Assembly (NCBI GenBank): GCA_964584665.1
Contig: CAZPAO010000003.1
Location: 62,001-126,000 of the forward strand
Direction of reading: 5' to 3'
Source of the DNA: DASUBN01 sp964584665
GTDB taxonomy: Bacteria; Pseudomonadota; Gammaproteobacteria; Natronospirales; REEB76
DNA: 64,000 bases
Below, in pieces: positions 58,081 through 64,000 of the stretch (its first letter is position 1; each line of letters opens with the position of its first letter). Position numbers and translations under genes: made by a program. The notes beneath the pieces are model-generated. The model did not search any database. It had not been told where the DNA came from and saw only the letters and a list, made by a program, of their open reading frames with translations.

Positions 58081-59513
58081 GCATCGCGAAGCATTACGAC
58101 AACCGCTGGCTGGCAATGGCGCTATTGTGCGCTGGCGCGCTGATGATCGTGCTGGACGTGACGATCGTGAACGTGGCCCTGCCTTCGATCCGGGCGGACC
58201 TCAAGTTCGACGATGCGTCGCTCGCCTGGGTGGTGAACGCCTACATCCTGATCTTCGGAGGTTTCCTGCTGTTGGGCGGGCGCCTCGGAGACCTCTTCGG
58301 CCACCGCAAGGTCTTCCTCTTCGGCCTGGTGCTCTTCAGCGGCGCGTCTCTGGCCTGCGGCCTAGCCGGCTCCCAGACCTTCCTCATCGTGGCACGCAGC
58401 GTGCAAGGTCTGGGCGGCGCCATCGTGGATGCGGTCTCCCTCTCCCTCATCCTCAACCTGTTCACCGAGAACAATGATCGTACCAAGGCCATGGGCGTGT
58501 ATGGTTTCGTCTGCTCCGGCGGCGGCTGCATCGGCGCGCTCCTGGGCGGCGTGCTCACCGGCGGCTTCAACTGGCACTGGATCTTCCTGGTGAACGTGCC
58601 GGTCGGCCTCGTGGTGTTCCTGCTGTGCTGGAAGCTCTTGCCCAAGCACGCGGGCGAGGCGGAAGGGCGGCGCCAGCTGGACGTGGCCGGTGCGGTCACC
58701 GTGACGCTGGCGCTGCTGCTCGCCAACTACGCCACCATCAACGGCAACCAGAACGGCTGGACCTCACCGCTGACCCTCGGCATCCTCGCCGCCGCACTCG
58801 TAGTGTTAGGCGTATTCCTGATCATAGAAGCCAAGGTGAAGAAGCCCCTGGTGCCGCTCGCCATGCTGCGTCTGCGCAACCTCTCGGTCGCGAGCATCTG
58901 CGGCATCCTGTGGGCGGCGGCCATGTTCTCCTGGTTCTTCCTCTCGGCGCTCTACATGCAACTCGTGCTCGGCTTCACGCCCATGCAGATCGGCATGGCC
59001 TTCCTGCCCTCCAACCTCATCATGGCGGTCATGTCCCTGGGGTTCTCAGCCAAGCTGGTGATGCGCTTCGGCATCAAGGGCCCCATGTTCGTAGGGCTGT
59101 CGCTGGCTGCGTTGGGTCTGCTGCTCTTCGCACGGGCGCCGGTGGACGGCACCCTGGTGCGGGACATATTGCCCGGCATGCTGCTGCTCGGCTTGGGCGC
59201 CGGGATCGCCTTCAACCCGGTGCTGATGGCGGCCATGAACGGCGTGCCCGAGACGGAATCCGGGCTCGCTTCCGGCATCGTCAACACCGCCTTCATGCTG
59301 GGCGGCGCGCTCGGCCTCGCGGTGCTGGCGAGCGTGGCGGAAGCCCGGACCAGCAGCCTGCTGGACGCGGGCAGCGCCCATGCGGAGGCCCTGGCCGGTG
59401 GCTACCAGGCGGCCTTCCTCTGCGGTGCGGCCTTCGCGCTGCTTGCTGGCGTGCTGGGGGTCGTGTTCCTACGCACCTCGCCCGTATCCGCTACGCCGGC
59501 AGCTGCGCACTGA
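58077..59513 (+). CDS. MFS transporter, DHA2 (14-TM) drug-efflux type
   Basis: 478 residues with about 14 hydrophobic helices. The N-terminal LDVTIVNVALPSIRADL (motif D1) and GGRLGDLFGHRKVF (motif A) mark DHA2/EmrB-like exporters; motif C-like GGGCIGALLGGVL is present. Within the ArsR-SRPBCC operon it probably exports the ligand sensed by ArsR. Confidence 0.92.
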   Translation: MSIAKHYDNRWLAMALLCAGALMIVLDVTIVNVALPSIRADLKFDDASLAWVVNAYILIFGGFLLLGGRLGDLFGHRKVFLFGLVLFSGASLACGLAGSQTFLIVARSVQGLGGAIVDAVSLSLILNLFTENNDRTKAMGVYGFVCSGGGCIGALLGGVLTGGFNWHWIFLVNVPVGLVVFLLCWKLLPKHAGEAEGRRQLDVAGAVTVTLALLLANYATINGNQNGWTSPLTLGILAAALVVLGVFLIIEAKVKKPLVPLAMLRLRNLSVASICGILWAAAMFSWFFLSALYMQLVLGFTPMQIGMAFLPSNLIMAVMSLGFSAKLVMRFGIKGPMFVGLSLAALGLLLFARAPVDGTLVRDILPGMLLLGLGAGIAFNPVLMAAMNGVPETESGLASGIVNTAFMLGGALGLAVLASVAEARTSSLLDAGSAHAEALAGGYQAAFLCGAAFALLAGVLGVVFLRTSPVSATPAAAH

Positions 59514-59536
59514 TTACATAAATCCAGGAGAAACCT

Positions 59537-60031
59537 ATGGATACCAACGAAGAGTTCGTCACCAGCCGGGTGTTCCCGGTCGGCCGTGAGACGGTGTTCG
59601 ATGTCTGGACGAAACTGGAACATCTTAACAAGTGGTTCGCCCCCAAGGGGTTCGACATCCTGGGGGGCAAGCTGGACCTGAAGGTCGGCGGCATCTACCA
59701 CTATGGCCTGCGCGCGCCGGACGGCATGGAGATGTGGGGCAAGTGGACCTTCCTGGAGATCAAGCGGCCCGAGAAACTGCAGGTGATCACCTCCTTCTCG
59801 GATAAGGACGGCGGCGTCACCGCGCATCCCGGCAGCCCCAACTGGCCCAGGCAGACCCTCTCCACCACGACCTTCGAGGCCCAGGGCGAGCGCACTCTTT
59901 TGACATTGCGCTGGGCGCCCTATCAGGCCACCGAGGTGGAGCGGCGCACCTTCATCGAAGGTAAAGCTTCCATGGAGCAGGGCTGGGGTGGCACCATGGA
60001 GCTGCTCGAGGATTACCTCAAGAGCCTCTAG
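59537..60031 (+). CDS. SRPBCC/AHSA1-domain protein (second)
   Basis: 164 residues, START-like: FVTSRVFPVGRETVFDVWTKLEHLNKWFAPKGFD, then GGIYHYGLRAPDGMEMWGKWTFLEI and GWGGTMELLEDYL. Good ribosome site (AGGAGAA) before the ATG. Gap of 23 nt after the MFS gene. Confidence 0.85.
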   Translation: MDTNEEFVTSRVFPVGRETVFDVWTKLEHLNKWFAPKGFDILGGKLDLKVGGIYHYGLRAPDGMEMWGKWTFLEIKRPEKLQVITSFSDKDGGVTAHPGSPNWPRQTLSTTTFEAQGERTLLTLRWAPYQATEVERRTFIEGKASMEQGWGGTMELLEDYLKSL

Positions 60032-60046
60032 CCAAGGACATCCCGG

Positions 60047-60514
60047 ATGAAGAAGCCCAGTTCAACCCCGCACCGCGAGCTGTACATCAGCCGCGTCTAC
60101 GACGCCTCGCGCAACCAGGTGTTCCGCGCCTGGACCGAGGTGGAGCATATGTGCCGCTGGTGGGGACCGAAGGACTTCACCAACCACAGCTGCGAGATCG
60201 AGGGCCGCGTGGGCGGACGCCTCAGCATCGTCATGCGCGGGCCGGACGGCCAGGACTACCCCATGCGCGGCACCTTCACCGAGTTCAAGGTGCCGGAGCG
60301 CCTCGCCTTCGACTTCGAGGCCCTGGATAAGGAAGACAAGGCGGTGCTGCGCGGCCGCCTCACGCTCATCCTGGCGGATGAGGGCGGCAAGACGCGCCTG
60401 AGCCTCAGCACCTACGCCGAGGGCGACGGCGACGATGCCGCGCAGAAGCTCGCCGGCATGGAGACGGGCTGGAACCAGAGCCTGGAACGGCTCGCCGCGA
60501 CACTCAAGATCTGA
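60047..60514 (+). CDS. SRPBCC/AHSA1-domain protein (third)
   Basis: 155 residues, START-like: RELYISRVYDASRNQVFRAWTEVEHMCRWWGPKDF, GGRLSIVMRGPDGQDYPMRGTFTEF, and the GWNQSLERLAATL end helix. More similar in motif (RxWT, WWGPKDF) to the second copy than to the first. 15 nt after it, so a tandem duplication is likely. Confidence 0.85.
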   Translation: MKKPSSTPHRELYISRVYDASRNQVFRAWTEVEHMCRWWGPKDFTNHSCEIEGRVGGRLSIVMRGPDGQDYPMRGTFTEFKVPERLAFDFEALDKEDKAVLRGRLTLILADEGGKTRLSLSTYAEGDGDDAAQKLAGMETGWNQSLERLAATLKI

Positions 60515-60534
60515 AACATCAACTGGAGAATCGA

Positions 60535-61116
60535 ATGCGTCCGATGAGACTGCCTCTCGCCCTGCTCGCCTGCCTCGCCACCGGCACAGCCCTCGCCGCG
60601 CCCGCGGTCTACGACGTGGACCCCACCCACACCCATCCCGTGTTCGAGACCGACCACTTCAATGGCATGTCCGTCTGGCGCGGCCTGTTCAAGAAGAGCC
60701 GCGGCACCATCACTCTCGACAAGGCGGCCAACGCCGGCAGCGTGGACATCTACGTGGACACCTCCAGCGTGACCCTCGGCGTGGACAAGCTGGACGAGGA
60801 GGTGGCGGGCACCGGTTATCTCGAATCCAACAAGTTCCCGGAGGCCCACTACACCGGCAAGCTCGGCGGCTTCGTGGACGGCGCGCCCACCCTGGTGGAC
60901 GGCCAGCTCACCCTGCACGGCGTGACCAAGCCCCTGCAGCTAAAGATCCTGAGCTTCAAGTGCGCCACCCATCCCCTCTACAAGCGCGACTGGTGCGGCG
61001 CCGACGCGCTCGGCAGCTTCAACCGCGACGATTTCGGCATCGATGCCGGAAAACCCTGGGGCTTCAAGATGGGCGTTACCCTGCGCATCCAGGTGGAAGC
61101 GGTCCTGCACCAGTAA
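60535..61116 (+). CDS. YceI-family periplasmic lipid-binding protein
   Basis: 193 residues. Signal peptide ending ALAAPA; then VYDVDPTHTHPVFETDHFNGMSVWRGLFKKSRGTITLDK, the YceI lipocalin-like barrel that binds polyisoprenoid or fatty ligands, with FPEAHYTGKL. Two Cys near residues 142 and 150 may pair. Last gene of the ArsR operon; it implies a hydrophobic ligand handled in the periplasm as well. Confidence 0.9.
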   Translation: MRPMRLPLALLACLATGTALAAPAVYDVDPTHTHPVFETDHFNGMSVWRGLFKKSRGTITLDKAANAGSVDIYVDTSSVTLGVDKLDEEVAGTGYLESNKFPEAHYTGKLGGFVDGAPTLVDGQLTLHGVTKPLQLKILSFKCATHPLYKRDWCGADALGSFNRDDFGIDAGKPWGFKMGVTLRIQVEAVLHQ

Positions 61117-61136
61117 TACCGCTTTCGGAAAAAAGA

Positions 61137-61166
61137 GAAGGCCGGGTGCGCGAGCACCCGGCCTTC
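61137..61166. terminator. Bidirectional Rho-independent terminator
   Basis: Perfect 13-bp stem (GAAGGCCGGGTGC / GCACCCGGCCTTC) with a GCGA loop, A-rich before and T-rich after, between the convergent yceI and M28-peptidase genes. Confidence 0.9.
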
Positions 61167-61189
61167 TTTCTGTCGCAGGTATCTGAGAC

Positions 61190-63493
61190 TTACTTCTTGA
61201 GCAGGGCCGTGGCCTTGTCCAGCTCGGCGCTGTACTTCGTCAGTACGTCGGCGTCGATGCCGATGTACTTCCCGGCCGTATCCCACTGCTGCTGGTCGAT
61301 GGCCTCCCGCACGCCGGGCATGGTCTTCGCGCCATAGCCCGTGTAGAGGCCGGGGGCGTAGATCATGTGCTTGAACCAGTCCCGGCCCGGCAGGCCGCCG
61401 GAATACTGGAGGTTCTGCTCCATGCCCTGCAGCTGCCTGTCCAGGGCCTCGCGCTTGCCGGAGGCGAGCTTGAAGTCGCCGGCCGCCGCCGCCGCGAAGG
61501 CGGTATCGTAGGCCGCGGCGCTGGCCTTCAGCTTCACCAGCGCGTTGTCCAGCGGCGCGAAGTTGAGGTAGGGCGCAGGCTGGGCCGCCGGAGGCGGGAC
61601 GTAGGTCTGGGTCGGATCTGCAGCCAGCTTGAAGGCGTCGGTGCCGAGCAGTTTGTCCTGCTGCTGGTTGCGCTCGCGGATGCCGCCGGCGAGCTTCTGC
61701 AGCTGGTCCACGTACTTGGCCACGGTGTCGGCGAAATCGCCGAAGCCGTAGGGCAGCACGTCCGCGTCGGCGAAGCGCAGCACCGTGTGGCCCGCGGCCT
61801 TGGACAGGGCTACGCCGTACTTGAAGCCAGGATCGCCGAAGCGGCTGTAGTGGTCGAAGGAGTCGTACAGCGAGTGGTAGTCGCCGCCGTCACCCTCGCC
61901 GTCGAAGCCTAAGTCCATGGACGGGATGCCGAGGTGATCCTCGAAGGCGGTGTAGTCGGAGCCCGAGCCCAGCGCGAACAGCGGCAGCTCCTGGTCCGTG
62001 GCGGCGATCTCCGCCAGTTCTACGTCGTCGCCGGAGGCGTCGCGTGAGAAGCCCTGCACGCGCAGCCCGGCGCGTTCACGCGCGTCGATGCTCACGCCCG
62101 TCTGCGGGTCGGTGACGCCCTGCGCCACTTGGTTGAGGGTGGTCTGCAATACATGCGAGCCGCCGGCGAACAGGAAGCCGCGGTCGTTGTTGTCGGTGTT
62201 GAGGTAGAGCACCGCCTTCTTCTGCAGCTCGTCCGCATGGGTCTCAGCCCATTCGGTCGAGCCCAGGAGGCCCGGCTCCTCACCGTCCCAGCTCGCGTAC
62301 ACCAGCGTGCGCTTCGGCTTCCAGCCCTGCTTCACCAGGGCGCCGATGGCCTTCATCTCGGACATCATGGCCACGTTGCCGGACAGGGGATCGGCCGCGC
62401 CGAAGACCCAGCCATCGTGGTGGTTGCCGCGCACGATCCACTCGTCCGGCAGTTCGCTGCCCTTCATCACCGCGATCACGTCATACACCGGCTTCTGGTC
62501 CCAGTTGCTGAGGACCTTGAGGTGCACCTTCGTGGCGCCGGGGCCGATGTGGTAGGTCAGCGGCAGGCCGCCGCGCCAGCCGTCCGGCGCCACCTGGCCG
62601 CCGAGCGCCGCCAGCAGCGGCTTCGCGTCGGCGTAGGAGATGGGCAGCACCGGGATCTTCAGCACCGTGACCGCGTCCTTGAGCGCGAGGCGCTTCGCGC
62701 CCTCGGTGGCGCCGCGGCCTGGGGTGAGCGGGTCACCCGGATAGATGGGCATGTCCGCCACGGATCCGCGCTGCACCGCGTCCTCGGGGCGCCAGGCACC
62801 CTTCGGGTACACGTCGCCCTGGCGGAAGCCGTCGTCGGCGGGATCGGAATAGATTAGGCAGCCCACCGCGCCGTGCTGCCAGGCCAGCTTCGGCTTCAGG
62901 CCGCGCCAGCCGGCGCCGTAGCGCGCGATGACGATCTTGCCCTTCACGTCCACGCCGTGGCGTTCCAGCTCCTTGTAGTCGTCCGGCATGCCGTAGTTCA
63001 CGTACACGAGATCGGCGGTCACGTCGCCGTCGGCGCCGTAGGCGTTGTACGGGGGGAGCACGTTCTCGGTGATGGTGGAGGTGCTGTCTCCCGCCACCGG
63101 CGGCTCATGCAGCGCGGCCTTGAACTGCGTCGGCGCGGTCATCTCCACCAGCTCTTCCTTCGGCGTCGGGTAGAGCACGTAGAAGGTCTCGATGCGCGCA
63201 TCCCAGCCCCAGGACTGGAACAGCTTCAGCATCATCTCCGCGTTGGCCTTGTCGTGGGGCGTGCCTACATTGTTGGCGGCGGAGGACATGTCCCGGTTCC
63301 AGTCGCTCTGGTCCTGGGCGTTCAGCAGCGCATCGAACTTCTGTTCCAGCGCCGCTTGCTGCGAGGCGTTGCCGCTGGAGAAGCCGAGCATCGCGGGCCG
63401 GTCATCGCCGGCGGCGAGCGCGCTCAGGGAGAGGGTGCCTGCCAGGGCCGAAGCCAGGAAGACAGGTAGTTTCGCGGACCACGGACGACGCAT
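61190..63493 (-). CDS. Exported M28 metallopeptidase, glutamate carboxypeptidase II-like
   Basis: 767 residues with a signal peptide. A PA domain (about 100-300) is inserted before the M28 catalytic core with metal ligands in NHHDGWVFGAADPLSG, WDGEEPGLLGSTEW, GSDYTAF and GGDYHSLYD; a C-terminal TfR-like dimerisation domain follows. The layout and motifs match human PSMA/GCPII homologues, so it likely trims C-terminal or N-terminal acidic residues in the periplasm. GAGG lies 7 nt before ATG 63493. Confidence 0.93.
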   Translation of the reverse strand: MRRPWSAKLPVFLASALAGTLSLSALAAGDDRPAMLGFSSGNASQQAALEQKFDALLNAQDQSDWNRDMSSAANNVGTPHDKANAEMMLKLFQSWGWDARIETFYVLYPTPKEELVEMTAPTQFKAALHEPPVAGDSTSTITENVLPPYNAYGADGDVTADLVYVNYGMPDDYKELERHGVDVKGKIVIARYGAGWRGLKPKLAWQHGAVGCLIYSDPADDGFRQGDVYPKGAWRPEDAVQRGSVADMPIYPGDPLTPGRGATEGAKRLALKDAVTVLKIPVLPISYADAKPLLAALGGQVAPDGWRGGLPLTYHIGPGATKVHLKVLSNWDQKPVYDVIAVMKGSELPDEWIVRGNHHDGWVFGAADPLSGNVAMMSEMKAIGALVKQGWKPKRTLVYASWDGEEPGLLGSTEWAETHADELQKKAVLYLNTDNNDRGFLFAGGSHVLQTTLNQVAQGVTDPQTGVSIDARERAGLRVQGFSRDASGDDVELAEIAATDQELPLFALGSGSDYTAFEDHLGIPSMDLGFDGEGDGGDYHSLYDSFDHYSRFGDPGFKYGVALSKAAGHTVLRFADADVLPYGFGDFADTVAKYVDQLQKLAGGIRERNQQQDKLLGTDAFKLAADPTQTYVPPPAAQPAPYLNFAPLDNALVKLKASAAAYDTAFAAAAAGDFKLASGKREALDRQLQGMEQNLQYSGGLPGRDWFKHMIYAPGLYTGYGAKTMPGVREAIDQQQWDTAGKYIGIDADVLTKYSAELDKATALLKK

Positions 63494-63603
63494 GGGCAGA
63501 CCTCGCGATACGGGGATTGATGGATAGGAAGGGTTAGATGATACGGCCAAACTTAAGTTCAAGACCGGCTGGAAACAGGCCATTTCTGCCCCGGGGGACG
63601 GGC

Positions 63604-64000
63604 TTATTCTGCTTTGAGGCTGCGCCTCATGAGGGTCTCGACCGCTGAACGCGGATCCAGGCCCTCGTAGAGGATGCGGTAGATCTGCTCGCAGATGGGC
63701 ATCTCCACGTGCAGGCGCTGGGCCAGCACATGTACCGCTTCGGCGGCATAGTAGCCTTCCACCACCTGGCCGATGTCCTGCTGCACCTGCTCGCGGCTCT
63801 TGCCGGAGGCGAGCCCCAGGCCCATGCGCCGGTTGCGGGATTGGTCGTCGGTGCAGGTGAGCACGAGGTCGCCGAGTCCCGTGAGGCCCTGGAAGGTCTC
63901 CGTGCGCGCGCCGAGCCTCAGCCCCAGGCGCGTGATCTCCGTGAGGCCGCGGGTGATGAGCGCGGCACGGGCGTTGGCGCCGAAGCCGAGGCCATCGCTG
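63604..64000 (-). CDS. gpsA: Glycerol-3-phosphate dehydrogenase [NAD(P)+], C-terminal part
   Basis: The C-terminal 131 residues; the N-terminal part lies beyond the window. Visible are GLTGLGDLVLTCTDDQSRNRRMG, the substrate-binding block, VVEGYYAAEAVHVLAQ and PICEQIYRILYEG. Makes sn-glycerol-3-phosphate for phospholipids. Confidence 0.93.
   Translation of the reverse strand, partial: SDGLGFGANARAALITRGLTEITRLGLRLGARTETFQGLTGLGDLVLTCTDDQSRNRRMGLGLASGKSREQVQQDIGQVVEGYYAAEAVHVLAQRLHVEMPICEQIYRILYEGLDPRSAVETLMRRSLKAE

Overview
The window (about 64 kb, high G+C, dense and almost fully coding) is chromosomal DNA around the replication origin of a bacterium. The block rpmH-dnaA-dnaN-recF-gyrB, the runs rnpA-yidD-yidC and glyQ-glyS-gmhB-plsC, and the NtrBC/sigma-54 control of glnA all point to a gammaproteobacterium. 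The S46 peptidase, the GCPII-like M28 peptidase and the type of intergenic repeats recall Xanthomonadales/Nevskiales-like lineages, but the sequence alone does not fix the genus.

Left part (1-16 kb): the end of an ABC-2 permease, a MATE exporter with an APC amino-acid permease, a FadI-like thiolase, MscL with a C-terminal zinc-ribbon, ferrochelatase with a VOC protein and a CcdC-like membrane protein, an AT-rich TraB/GumN-like gene that looks imported, a metallo-beta-lactamase-fold hydrolase, a FecR+SPOR secreted protein, RimO and an S46 dipeptidyl-peptidase.

16-35 kb: a membrane-anchored glutathione peroxidase behind mnmG; small lipoprotein and VOC genes; a self-regulated XRE/membrane-protein pair with a probable leaderless promoter; an S33 hydrolase; a NatAB-type ABC exporter; a diguanylate cyclase; a CPA2 antiporter; a lipoprotein trypsin-like protease; mnmE; an alpha/beta-hydrolase-OsmC fusion; then the yidC-yidD-rnpA-rpmH run, transcribed leftward away from the origin.

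Origin (35.4-41.9 kb): dnaA, an AT-rich spacer with clustered DnaA boxes (likely oriC), dnaN, recF and gyrB. recF carries two perfect 16-bp parS palindromes, which mark the ParB-loading region.

Right part (42-64 kb): a TonB-dependent receptor with a secreted FnIII partner; glyQS-gmhB-plsC; glnA with a sigma-54 promoter and NtrC site; a minus-strand multi-hairpin RNA gene; a DUF4124 protein; ntrBC with an NtrC site over its own promoter; an OsmC protein; a class 1B-like pyrD directly abutting divergent trmL; a six-gene operon ArsR-SRPBCC-MFS-SRPBCC-SRPBCC-YceI with a palindromic operator; an M28 peptidase; and the end of gpsA.

The main candidates for undescribed biology are: the approximately 240-nt minus-strand RNA with C-rich hairpin loops between glnA and ntrBC; a family of hairpin/MITE-like repeats that sit directly after stop codons, two of which show compensatory base changes; the ArsR/triple-SRPBCC/MFS/YceI operon; the NfeD-like-glutathione peroxidase fusion; and the paired 13-bp operators of the leaderless XRE operon.
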